DNA of 64,000 nt, taken from assembly GCA_963704405.1 (NCBI GenBank), contig OY969903.1, positions 1,922,001 to 1,986,000 on the forward strand. The letters are read 5' to 3'. Every line of letters starts with the position of its first letter. Position 1 is the stretch's first letter. Under the pieces are notes generated by a model that ran no database searches, was not told where the DNA came from, and saw only the letters and a list, made by a program, of their open reading frames with translations. This document shows positions 16,410-24,578 of the stretch, in pieces. The position numbers and the translations under genes were made by a program. Source of the stretch: MFD01213-c1 sp963704405 (GTDB lineage: Bacteria > Planctomycetota > Phycisphaerae > Tepidisphaerales > Tepidisphaeraceae).

Positions 16410-17804
16410 TACTACAGTTGCGCATTGCATAATTTCGTGTAAGATCACCAAGTCGGGCCGTGGCTGGCTCGGCAGGGAGTGATGTCGGCATGGATGCCAA
16501 ACAAATTCGTGGTTGGGACGGGGGATTCGAGCGGATGATGGACCGCTTTGGCGGATGTTTTGCCAGACATGACCTGCGTCGTCAGGCGGCGGGATACGTT
16601 CGCGGGTTGCTCGGTTCGGTGGAGCGTAAAAACGGTTGGCAACTGGCCGAGCACCTGGGGCGAGAGAAGCCTTACAGCATTCAACGCCTGCTGGGACGTG
16701 CCAGTTGGAACGCCGATGACGTGCGGGATGAGTTGGTGCGTTATGCGACCGAACATCTGGTGAGCGACAACGATCCGGGCGTGCTCATTGTCGATGAGAC
16801 CGGCTTTCTCAAAAAAGGCGTCAAGTCCGTCGGCGTGCAGCGGCAGTATTCCGGCACGGCCGGACGGATCGAGAACTGCCAGGTCGGCGTCTTTCTGGCG
16901 TTGGCCACGTCGCGGGGCCGAGCACTGCTGGACCGCGCGTTGTATCTCCCCGAATCATGGTGCGACGACAAGCTGCGTCGGGTTGAAGCGGGCGTGCCGG
17001 AAGCAATCGAGTTTTCAACCAAGCCGAAATTGGCCATGACCATGCTCGCCGGGGCGTTGGATTCGGGTTTGCGGCCGCGGTTCGTGCTGGCCGACGAAGT
17101 GTACGGATCGGACGGTAAATTCAGACGTTTTCTGGAAGCGCGGGGCCAACCATTCGTGGTTGCCGTTTCGAGCCAGCAGCGATTGTGGGTCGGGCTGGAG
17201 CAGAAGCGGGTCGATCAGATTGCTGGCGATGTACCGGAGGCATGGTTCCGCATGAGCGTGGCCGACGGGTCCAAAGGCCCGCGACTGTACGATTGGGCGG
17301 CTTGGACATTCGGCCTGCCGACCGAACAGGGCCTGTCACGCTGGCTCTTGATCCGACGCCATATCGAGACGGGCGAATACGCTTACTACTTCTGCGCCGC
17401 GCCGGCTGACTCGACGGCCAAGGATCTGGCCGTTGCCGCGGGACAGCGGTGGGCCATCGAGATTTGCTTTAAGTCGTGCAAGCAGGAGACAGGCCTGGAC
17501 GAATACGAAGTGCGGTCATGGGACGGGTGGCACCGACACGTGACGTTGAGCCTGTTGGCGATGGCCTTCCTGACGGCAGCGCGTCTGGCCGCCAAGGAGC
17601 CCAAGGCGGCTCGCTCAAAAAGTTGGCGAAACTGATCCCACTGACCGAGCCGGAGGTGAGACGGCTGCTGATCCAGATTGTCTGGCCTCGCATGCACTTC
17701 ACTGACCGTGTGCTGGCTTGGTCTGGATGGAGACGAGAGCACCAAGCCCGCGCCCGAGCGTGCCACTACCGGAAAAGGGCATCATGCAATGCGCAACTGT
17801 AGTA
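16410..17804. mobile_element. IS701-family insertion sequence
   Basis: A 1395-bp element bounded by perfect 21-bp inverted repeats: TACTACAGTTGCGCATTGCA plus T at 16410-16430 and the complement at 17784-17804. The flanking tetranucleotides are CTAA (16406-16409) and CTAG (17805-17808), close to the YTAG-type target of this family but differing in one base, so the duplication has decayed or the right flank was changed by the neighbouring element. The transposase frame is interrupted near its end. Confidence 0.85.
16490..17802 (+). CDS. IS701-family transposase with a late -1 frame change
   Basis: I place the start at ATG 16490 (MDAKQIRGWDGGFERMMDRF). Family features: ERKNGWQLAEHLGREKPYSI, GVLIVDETGFLKKGVKSVGV with the first catalytic Asp, a second Asp in FVLADEVYGSDGKFRR, and RWAIEICFKSCKQETGLDEY with the catalytic Glu. 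The frame stops at 17635 after ARSKSWRN, but the -1 frame continues the protein as GSLKKLAKLIPLTEPEVRRL and ends ARARACHYRKRASC at 17802. The break is at TCAAAAAG (17617-17624). A lost base or ribosomal slippage on the A5 run would both explain it. IS701 elements are not generally known for frameshifting, so mutation or sequence error is more likely. Confidence 0.85.
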
Positions 17805-17807
17805 CTA

Positions 17808-18880
17808 GAGCACACCCAATTCAATCGCAGCGCGTTCGGCGCTGTTAGGATTGCGCCCTTCTTTTGCGAGGTGTATGTTGCCGCTGAGGCTCAAGTCGAG
17901 CCGCCAGGAGGCACATGGGTGCAGCGTATTCGCAGGATCTTCGGGATCGAATCATTGCCGCACGTGATGATGGCATGGAGACCAAACGTGTCGCTGAGCT
18001 TTTCCGCGTCAGCCGCTCGTGGGTTCGGCGGGTGATGCAGCGGCGGCGCGATTATGGCGAACAATGTTCCCGTCCGCGCGGCGGAGCGACAGTGATCAAG
18101 ATTGATCTGGATCGACTACGCCAGTTGGTTGATCAACAGCCCGATGCGACGGCCAGGCAACTGCACGAGCGTCTGGGGATCAAGTGCAGCGTCTCGGCGG
18201 TGGACATGGCGTTGCGTCGGATGGGATTGAGTTTTAAAAAAAGACGCTGCATGCCGCGGCTCGACTGAGCTCGCCGAAGTCCGAGCAGGATCGACCCGAT
18301 GTTGCAGCAAAACGCACGCAGTGGCGAGCCGATCAACCCGGCCACGACACACAGCGCCTGATCTTCATCGACGAGACCTGGAGCAAGACGAACATGACGC
18401 GTTTGCGGGGCCGAGCGCCCGTGGGAGAGCGCCTGGTGGAGAAAGTGCCTCATGGACATTGGAAGACGACGACGCTGATTGCGGCGTTGGGGATTACCGG
18501 TATCTGCTGCTCGACGGTGGTGGATGGCGCAGTCAACGGCGATGTATTTCAGGCGTTTGTCGAGCAGGTGCTGGTGCCTCAGCTTCGCCCGGGCGACGTG
18601 GTGGTGATGGACAATCTTTCCAGCCACAAGCGGGCATGCACACGGGAGCTGATTGAGGCCGCCGGCGCCGCATTGCTATTCTGCCGCCGTACTCGCCAGA
18701 CTTAAATCCCATTGAGATGATCTTTGCCAAGGCCAAGAACCTGCTGCGATCGCTGGCTTGTCGAACGCGTGAGGATTTATGGACGATGATGCAATCCGTG
18801 CTTGATCAGATCACCCCCTCCGACGCCGCCAACTGCTTCAGACACTGTGGATACACGCTACAAATGGACTAGAGATGCTC
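17808..18880. mobile_element. IS630-family insertion sequence remnant
   Basis: A region of about 1.07 kb bounded by TA dinucleotides (17806-17807 and 18881-18882), the IS630/Tc1 target, with short related ends: GAGCACAC inward from the left and GAGCATCT inward from the right. It contains one transposase read in three frames. Its left TA lies inside the CTAG that borders the IS701 element, so the two elements abut with no spacer. Confidence 0.65.
17915..18872 (+). pseudogene. IS630-family transposase, two frame changes
   Basis: The first frame from 17915 (MGAAYSQDLRDRIIAARDDG) carries the helix-turn-helix part, with RVAELFRVSRSWVRRVMQRR and ATARQLHERLGIKCSVSAVD. It stops at 18268, just after a run of seven A at 18236-18242. 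The -1 frame continues with RLIFIDETWSKTNMTRLRGR (first Asp) and VVVMDNLSSHKRA (second Asp). Near 18680 one base is missing, and the third frame gives ILPPYSPDLNPIEMIFAKAK with the final Glu, ending GYTLQMD at 18872. IS630 elements often use -1 slippage on A-runs, so the first change may be programmed. The second is a true disruption, so the transposase is probably dead. Confidence 0.8.
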
Positions 18881-19272
18881 TAGAGAGTAGACCGAACAGA
18901 ACCCCAGAGATAACCGGAAAGCGGAGCCGCCCCGGCGGACTTCACGCGGCGAGAGGTAACGCTGCTCGGCGTTGTTCGCTTCACGCGGCTTCATCGTTGT
19001 CCCCTTTCGATGATTCGTCCTCGAAGCCGAGCTTGATGCGCTCGATGCGGTAAGCGCATCCCACTACGTGTCGTGCAATCGCGATTCGCAACCTCCATGT
19101 TAAGATGGGAAGGAAATGAGGCGCGTTTTATTGTATTATTGCTAATACACGAAGACTGAATTTACATAAACTCGGCATAGATAACACTTTATGTGGTAAA
19201 TGATTCGCCTCGAACAAAATGAGGCGCGCCTCATTTTTGTCCGGTCTTCCTCCAGTTTCACTTTATCTTCGC
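18873..19272. other. AT-rich spacer with a palindromic site and possible fragments of small regulatory genes
   Basis: On the minus strand, 19055-18985 reads AYRIERIKLGFEDESSKGDN to a stop, followed by MKPREANNAEQRYLSPREVR, which looks like the start of an excisionase-type HTH protein cut off at the IS630 end. This is weak. From 19090 to 19260 the DNA is AT-rich and holds the palindrome listed separately. RHS sequence starts at 19273. Confidence 0.35.
19216..19237. repeat. 22-bp perfect palindrome with a second half-site 100 bp upstream
   Basis: AAAATGAGGCG (19216-19226) is followed directly by its exact complement CGCCTCATTTT (19227-19237), making a 22-base palindrome without loop. AAATGAGGCGCG also occurs at 19114-19125, exactly 103 bases upstream, and GATTCGCCTCG lies just before the palindrome. 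Loopless symmetry in AT-rich DNA beside regulator scraps suggests an operator for a dimeric repressor. A terminator is less likely, although Ts follow. Confidence 0.55.
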
Positions 19273-20037
19273 GACCAGCACCGCCAACGTCGCAAATGTG
19301 ACGCACACACTATATGATTCGCTGGGACGGGCGTACATGACCGAGCGTTATCAGAACGTCGCGATCACGATTGTGGCGGACATGGACGGCTTCACCAAGT
19401 CAATCGCGCCCACGGGTCTGAGCCAAAATTCTTCTCAGTTCCTTTCCTACACGCAGAGTTGGTTTGACGATCAGGGCCGCACGATTGAAACGCGGGATAC
19501 CTCTGGCCTCAAAACCTGCACGATCTATTATCCCAATGGTCAGGTGCAATACTCCGGGCCACTGACAAGCTCTGCCCCAACGGCGGCCACTCCGGCAGCT
19601 ACGCCACTAGCGACTTTACCTCCTATACCCAATACCTCTACGACCAGATCGACGCCAATAACAAGCGGTATGACCGAGTGATAGACGCCGATAATCACCA
19701 CGCCGATACGTACAAAGATGCACTCGGGCGAGTGGTAAAAACTATCTACGATGACGGATCATTCACGCAGACGATCTACAGCGTGGGAGATCAGGCGATC
19801 AGCGGCTATGACCTGACTCCCACCATTCCCGCTGGCGGCAGCGAGGCCATTCAGATCGCCCAGCACAAATCAGCAGACACAAACGTGCCGTACACGATTG
19901 ATATCTATGACCGCGGCGGCAACCTGATTGCCGTTTCATCGCCTGCTGTCGCCGATGCGCTCAACAGTGGAGCGATGACACGTCCTTACACGCAGTATGC
20001 GTACAATGCCAGCGGAAACGAGATTGAGCAGATCGAC
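19273..20037 (+). pseudogene. RHS fragment, diverged copy of the 2.8-3.6 kb part of the giant RHS gene
   Basis: From GACCAGCACCGCCAACGTCG (19273) to about 20037 the DNA follows bases 2824-3590 closely, with the same protein features: LYDSLGRAYMTERY, TKSIAPTGLSQ, QFLSYTQSWFDDQGRTIETR, YSGPLTSSAP, TYKD.LGRVVKTIYDDG and NVPYTIDIYDRGGNLIAVSS. One base is missing near 19577, so the reading moves from the frame stopping at 19681 to one that runs to 20106. Both ends are abrupt. It has no start, core or tip and is a decayed duplicated block that could serve as a recombination substrate for the intact gene. Confidence 0.88.
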
Positions 20038-20086
20038 GCGATCAGACTTGACGTGCATGAGCGCACGATTGAAGCTGGCCATCCGT

Positions 20087-20135
20087 GGCCTCCTGTTGGT
20101 TGGTGACTAAAGCACCACCATTCTGACAGGAGGCC
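20087..20135. repeat. Hairpin at the end of the RHS fragment
   Basis: GGCCTCCTGT (20087-20096) pairs perfectly with ACAGGAGGCC (20126-20135), and inside it TGGTG pairs with CACCA. The hairpin sits about 50 bases after the RHS homology ends and may mark the end of an inserted element. No T-run follows. The rest of 20136-20243 shows only the direct repeat listed next. Confidence 0.5.
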
Positions 20136-20197
20136 GCAACTTGCGCGAATGCAATTTCCGTAAAGATAACATCTTGCGGCTTAACTGAATGCCATTC

Positions 20198-20219
20198 GGG
20201 GCACGACCCTTAATCGACG
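20198..20219. repeat. Direct repeat, copy A (flanks the secreted-protein gene)
   Basis: The 22 bases starting GGGGCACGACCCTTAATCGA are identical to those at 21739-21760. The two copies bracket the gene at 20244-21704. Confidence 0.7.
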
Positions 20220-20243
20220 TTTTTGCCGGTAGTTGTTTACCGC

Positions 20244-21704
20244 TCAGGGCTGGACTTCATCGCGCAATGGAACCTGGACGTATCGGCCGGGATCGGCCTC
20301 GTTCAGTGCGTTGACGACCCCGTTGACATCGCCGAGGTTGACGTCGGCTTCTTCGCCGGTTTGTGTGTCGTAGACTTTACGGTAGCCGCGGATGCCCTCA
20401 TCGACGTCGGCAAAGCTTCTGTCGGATTCGATCTGCTGCTGTTGCATTCGGGCGATGTTGGCGTCGGAGGCGGCAACCATTCGGTTTGTCTGGGCCACGA
20501 TCTGGTCAGCCTGTTTCTGTTCTGCTGCGCCCTTGGCGTTGATCGCGCCGGCGTTTTCTGTGAGCGAAGCCAGGATTGCGTTCATCACTGGAAAATCCTG
20601 CTTGAATGTCTCCTCAGGGGCATTCAACTGCGTCGTGAAATAACTCCAGGTGTCCTTCCCGCCGTTGAGGGAGTAGACGATGAACCGCTGAACCGAGTGG
20701 AACTTTTTAGGCATGCCATGGGTCGTCCTGGTGGATTTCATTTCGATAATCGCGGCCCGGGCATTGGGCACTCCAGGGCCGGGGGGGATTGGCTTCTGGG
20801 TGACGATTTCATCCACTGTATTGATGGGTCCTCCGTTCGCTCTCGAAATCCGGTTGATGGCTTCGATCAGATTTTTCAACGCAGTGGCCGGATCGGGGCT
20901 GAATGGGCCAATGAGGGCCTTGGAGAGTTCACGATGCCCCATCTGCAATAGTCGAATCGACTGCCCATTGGGCACATCGACCACGGCGCTGAGATCCAAT
21001 CCAACTGTTTGGTCCGCCGGCCCTTTGACGATGGAGTTGCCAATTGTCGGGGATGTGCAGGTCCAACCATCGGGGATGCCGACACTTCCGGTGCCGTCGG
21101 GAAAGTTGTACGTCTGCAATTTGATGTTGGCGGGTGCAACCGACTGAAGGTTGCTGCCGTCGGAAGCAGCAGCCGGCGCATCACTGGCGCCCGCGCTGGT
21201 AAAACCCGCGCTTGCATTGACTGCTGGCGGCGATGGTTTATGCAGCGCCAGTAATTTCATCGCTTCGCCTTTGGGGGCATTTGCCTGGCAAAACACGACC
21301 CATTCCCGCGTCGCGTCGTCGGTGACCTTGATCACTGAAATCCCCTTGACGGGTTGACCGCTGAGGGTTTCGGAAAAAAAGACACAAGCCGACTTCTTGT
21401 CCCTCTGATCCTGGTAGACCCCGACGAGCCTGGGTTTTTGCCCGAAGAACGCGAGGAGATCGGGAACCGTCGCCTTGACGACCTGCCGAGCGGTGGTCGT
21501 GGCGGAAAAGTTGCGGGTCATGGACTTTCCGTAATCGGTGGTTTTAAGAATGGTGTAGTTGGCGAGCGCTCCGGTCCCAGGCTGAGGTACGTCGGCGTCA
21601 GCCGTGGCTGTGTCGGAAGGGGCAGTTCCGGCATTGCTCGCATCTGCCGCATCTGCGAAATCACCGGAGGTGAAAACACAAATGGCAAGGGCCAATATCG
21701 CCAT
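20244..21704 (-). CDS. Secreted hypothetical protein
   Basis: I start this 486-residue protein at ATG 21704, where a signal peptide begins at once (MAILALAICVFTSGDFADAA, cleavage expected after ADA) and TGGGGAC precedes the start. The longer frame to 21830 adds unrelated residues. The mature protein has an Ala/Thr/Asp-rich linker, a small domain (YTILKTTDYGKSMTRNFSAT, FFGQKPRLVGVYQDQ, EWVVFCQANAPKGEAMKLLA), a Ser/Ala linker, a second domain (YNFPDGTGSVGIPDGWTC, MGHRELSKALIGPFSPDPAT) and a glutamine-rich helix near the end (ANIARMQQQQIESDRSF). PDGW...S..G segments occur in secreted proteins related to PsbP/MOG1 folds, but I would not assign one. Direct repeats bracket the gene. Function unknown. 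Confidence 0.75.
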   Translation of the reverse strand: MAILALAICVFTSGDFADAADASNAGTAPSDTATADADVPQPGTGALANYTILKTTDYGKSMTRNFSATTTARQVVKATVPDLLAFFGQKPRLVGVYQDQRDKKSACVFFSETLSGQPVKGISVIKVTDDATREWVVFCQANAPKGEAMKLLALHKPSPPAVNASAGFTSAGASDAPAAASDGSNLQSVAPANIKLQTYNFPDGTGSVGIPDGWTCTSPTIGNSIVKGPADQTVGLDLSAVVDVPNGQSIRLLQMGHRELSKALIGPFSPDPATALKNLIEAINRISRANGGPINTVDEIVTQKPIPPGPGVPNARAAIIEMKSTRTTHGMPKKFHSVQRFIVYSLNGGKDTWSYFTTQLNAPEETFKQDFPVMNAILASLTENAGAINAKGAAEQKQADQIVAQTNRMVAASDANIARMQQQQIESDRSFADVDEGIRGYRKVYDTQTGEEADVNLGDVNGVVNALNEADPGRYVQVPLRDEVQP

Positions 21705-21738
21705 CGTCCCCAGGAGGAAACTAAAGGGGGCACGACCT

Positions 21739-21760
21739 GGGGCACGACCCTTAATCGACG
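21739..21760. repeat. Direct repeat, copy B
   Basis: Identical to 20198-20219. A partial copy (GGGGCACGACC) lies directly before it at 21727-21737, so the unit is locally repeated. Confidence 0.7.
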
Positions 21761-21830
21761 CTTTGCCGTTGGGCTGATTGAGCACATGAAATAACATTCC
21801 CCGAGGAGCAATGTGGGCAAGTCGTGGCAT
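21761..21830 (-). pseudogene. N-terminal remnant of a REP-associated tyrosine transposase
   Basis: From ATG 21830 leftward the frame reads MPRLAHIAPRGMLFHVLNQP, then NGKASI, and then runs into the direct repeat. MPR.A..AP.G...HV.N is the characteristic start of RAYT (Y1 HUH-like) transposases, which mobilise REP palindromes. Only ~23 residues survive; the HUH and catalytic Tyr parts are missing. The frame then happens to stay open into the secreted-protein gene, which would create a false long N-terminus. Confidence 0.65.
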
Positions 21831-21883
21831 CGAAGGAGAATAGGGGAAGGACTGCCGGTCGTAAAGTTCTGCCCCTTTTGGTT

Positions 21884-22030
21884 GGGTATAACGCTTGGTT
21901 GTGGTGGCGGGAACATGGATGGGAATTTTTAACGCTGAGGCGCAGAGGCGCAGAGAAAAGATGCTGAGTTTTAACTTGTGTGTCCTCCGGTGTTTGTGCG
22001 GCTGTGGGCGAGAAGCTTGCCCTTGGCGAT
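21884..22030. repeat. Miniature transposon-like repeat, copy 1 (right end lost)
   Basis: It begins GGGTATAACGCTTGGTTGTG and follows copies 2 and 3 through GGGAATTTTTAACGC, GAGAAAAGATGCTGAGTTTT and GAGAAGCTTGCCCTTGG. After about 22030 it diverges and lacks the right terminal repeat. The rest of the spacer up to mnmA at 22231 shows no feature beyond a promoter-sized gap. Confidence 0.75.
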
Positions 22031-22230
22031 GCCGCGGCGCATCGACGCGCGGGCGGTTGGGTTAGGAGGCTCTTCAGGGGATGTGACAGTAGCGATCAAA
22101 TATCATGATGTTCCCTAACGCCGCAGTGTTGGGGGTGTTTTGGGCGTATTGAAAGCGTTGGGAATTCCGGGATAACCGTTGCTTGGACGCTTTGGGGTGC
22201 GGGCCATAGAATGGTTGTTTTGGAAATTCA

Positions 22231-23373
22231 ATGACTTCTGCGAAGAAGAAGGTTGTGGTGGCGATGAGCGGCGGGGTGGATAGCTCCGTGGCCGCGGCGC
22301 TGCTGTTGCGCCAGGGATATGAAGTGATTGGGGTGTTCATGCGGCTGGGGTCGCCGAAGGGGGTGGAGGGTGATGGACAGGGCGGCGAGAGCTGCGAACC
22401 AGCGGCGGCCAAGCATAAGCAGGGGTGCTGCTCGGTACTGGACGCGGTCGATGCGCGCCGGGTCGCGGGGATGCTGGATATTCCTTTTTATGTTTTGAAT
22501 TTTGAAGATGATTTCGGGAGGGTGATTGATTATTTCGTTTCTGAATATAACCGGGGACGCACGCCTAATCCGTGCGTGCGATGCAATGACTGGCTGAAAT
22601 TTGGGCGGCTGGCGAAATATGCCGAGGCGGTGGGGGCCGATTTTGTGGCCAGCGGGCATTATGCGCGCATCGGGGTGGATCCGGTGACGGGGAACAAGGC
22701 GCTGCTGCGCGGGCTCGATCATCGGAAGGACCAAAGTTATGTCCTGTTCGGGATGGATCAGGCCGCGCTGGAGCATACGCTGCTGCCGATTGGAGAATTT
22801 GAGAAGTCAACCGTTCGCGCGATGGCGGAGGAATTGAAGCTGCCGGTCTTTAACAAGCCGGACAGCCAGGAAATATGCTTCGTTCCCAACCAGGATTATG
22901 CGGGGCTGGTGAAGCGGCGAACTCCGGGCACATTTCGACAGGGCGACCTGGTGACGACAACCGGCGAAAAAGTGGGCGCGCATGAAGGGTATCAGCATTT
23001 CACCATCGGCCAGCGCAAGGGGGTTGGTGTGGCGCTGGGATATCCCATTTATGTTGTCGATATCGATCCGCGCGAGAATCGGGTGACGCTGGGTGACAAA
23101 GAGCAGTTGCTCAAGCCGGCACTGGTGGCTCGGCAGATTAATCTGCTGGGGGAACGCCTGCGCGATGCGGGGGCGGCGGGTTTGCGCTGTTCCGCGAAGA
23201 TTCGATACAACCATGAACCTCAGCCTGCGACGGCGACGCTTGTGGGCGCGGACGAAATTCGCGTGCGCTTTGATTCGCCACAGAGCGCGATCACGCCGGG
23301 GCAGGCGATGGCGCTGTTTGATGGTGATGTGGTGCTGGGCGGGGGATGGATTGAGGAAGCGTTACTGGATTGA
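22231..23373 (+). CDS. mnmA: tRNA-specific 2-thiouridylase MnmA
   Basis: A 380-residue enzyme that activates U34 of the tRNAs for Lys, Glu and Gln with ATP and inserts sulfur from a persulfide relay. The N-terminal PP-loop is VVVAMSGGVDSSVAAALLL (residues 8-26). The two catalytic cysteines are in NPCVRCNDWLKFG (C114) and DSQEICFVPNQDY (C215). Further family blocks are DFVASGHYARI, LLRGLDHRKDQSYVLFG and HFTIGQRKGVGVALG. An insert after the first strand (residues ~40-66) carries three cysteines and is longer than in the E. coli type. ATG 22231 directly precedes the conserved start. The next gene begins 33 bp downstream in the same direction and is probably co-transcribed. Confidence 0.97.
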   Translation: MTSAKKKVVVAMSGGVDSSVAAALLLRQGYEVIGVFMRLGSPKGVEGDGQGGESCEPAAAKHKQGCCSVLDAVDARRVAGMLDIPFYVLNFEDDFGRVIDYFVSEYNRGRTPNPCVRCNDWLKFGRLAKYAEAVGADFVASGHYARIGVDPVTGNKALLRGLDHRKDQSYVLFGMDQAALEHTLLPIGEFEKSTVRAMAEELKLPVFNKPDSQEICFVPNQDYAGLVKRRTPGTFRQGDLVTTTGEKVGAHEGYQHFTIGQRKGVGVALGYPIYVVDIDPRENRVTLGDKEQLLKPALVARQINLLGERLRDAGAAGLRCSAKIRYNHEPQPATATLVGADEIRVRFDSPQSAITPGQAMALFDGDVVLGGGWIEEALLD

Positions 23374-23406
23374 TGCGACCTCGACGTCCTCAACTGAGTT
23401 GCATGG

Positions 23407-24312
23407 ATGCTTCGGCGTAATGTACTGATCTTTCATCAGGGGGCGCTGGGCGACTTTGTGTTGACCTGGCCGTTCGCGATTGCGCTGGGGCGGGTGTATG
23501 CGCAGAGCCGCATCGTGTATGTCACACATCACCAAAAGGGGAAGCTGGCGGAAAAAGTTCTGCGGCTGGAATCGAATGATGTTGAGAACGGCTGGCATTC
23601 ACTTTTTGCTGACGACGCGAAGCTGCCGGAGCAGGCCGCCAGATTGCTCGGCGGAGCGCACGCGGTTTATTCGTTTCAGTCGTCGTCCTCTTCGCAATGG
23701 ATTGCGAATGTTCGTCAAATCAATCCCGCGGCAAAGGTGCTTGCGATCGACCCGCGGCCCGCAGAATCATTTGACGGGCACATCACGCAGTGGATTCTCA
23801 ATCAGCTTCAGGATCATCCGATCGAGCGGGCGGCGATGGAGCAGATGCTGAGGTCCATCAGCGATCGCGGCGTGGGCTTCAACCGCGCCGGCGGGGCCGA
23901 TGTGCTGATCCATCCCGGCAGCGGCTCACCCGGAAAATGCTGGAGCCTGGATCGCTTTATCGAGCTGGCTTGGCGATTCCGCGACAGCGGCCGCAGCGTG
24001 AGATTTGTCACCGGTGAAGTGGAGTGCGAACGATGGGCGCCGGCGGATTTTGATCGGCTCGCCGAAGCCGGCGACATTCGGCGTCCGCAAAGCTATCTGG
24101 ACCTGCTGGCTGAGATTTCCGCGGCTGCGCTATTTGTTGGGAACGATAGTGGGCCCGGGCACCTGGCGGGGATCATCGGCACGCCGACGGTTTCGCTTTT
24201 TGTAGGGACAGACCCGGCCCGATGGCAGCCGCTGGGGCCTCGGGTGAAGGTCGTGATGCTGGGGGAAAAGGCGCCTGTCGATGAAATGTGGGAGGCGGCG
24301 CGGAAGGGGTGA
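23407..24312 (+). CDS. Family 9 glycosyltransferase (heptosyltransferase-like)
   Basis: A 301-residue GT-B protein. The N-terminus LIFHQGALGDFVLTWPFAIA carries the conserved GxLGDxVLxxP motif of ADP-heptose:LPS heptosyltransferases. The C-terminal domain has VLIHPGSGSPGKCWSLDRFI (phosphate-binding loop) and LFVGNDSGPGHLAGIIGTPT, then VSLFVGTDPARW (nucleotide-sugar site). Such enzymes extend the inner lipopolysaccharide core at the cytoplasmic face of the membrane, in line with the LptF/G genes at 56-58 kb. Exact donor and acceptor cannot be read from sequence. It follows mnmA by 33 bp. Confidence 0.88.
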   Translation: MLRRNVLIFHQGALGDFVLTWPFAIALGRVYAQSRIVYVTHHQKGKLAEKVLRLESNDVENGWHSLFADDAKLPEQAARLLGGAHAVYSFQSSSSSQWIANVRQINPAAKVLAIDPRPAESFDGHITQWILNQLQDHPIERAAMEQMLRSISDRGVGFNRAGGADVLIHPGSGSPGKCWSLDRFIELAWRFRDSGRSVRFVTGEVECERWAPADFDRLAEAGDIRRPQSYLDLLAEISAAALFVGNDSGPGHLAGIIGTPTVSLFVGTDPARWQPLGPRVKVVMLGEKAPVDEMWEAARKG

Positions 24313-24358
24313 ATCTGAATTTTCCGATGCAAAGAAGCAGTGCGGTGTCGAGGTGACT

Positions 24359-24517
24359 GGGTATATCGCTCGATTGTGGCGGCGGAAATATTGATGGGAA
24401 ATTTTAACGCGGAGGCGCTAAGACGCAGAGAAAAGACGCTGAGTTTTAGCTTGTGTTCTGTGTCTGTGCGGCTGTGGGTGAGAAGCTTGCCATTGGCCAC
24501 AAACGGGAGTTACACCA
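24359..24517. repeat. Miniature transposon-like repeat, copy 2
   Basis: Left end GGGTATATCGCTCGATTGTG, right end CACAAACGGGAGTTACACC. The interior is nearly the same as copy 3 for its first ~95 bases and related after that. The flanks AGGTGACT (24351-24358) and AGGTGCAC (24518-24525) share their first five bases, as expected of a decayed 8-bp target duplication. It fills most of the gap between the GT9 gene and lepB. Confidence 0.8.
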
Positions 24518-24578
24518 AGGTGCACGCGCGCATTTATTGCCACGGCTGGGGCAGGCGGGGTGGAGCGAATGTTGTCGA

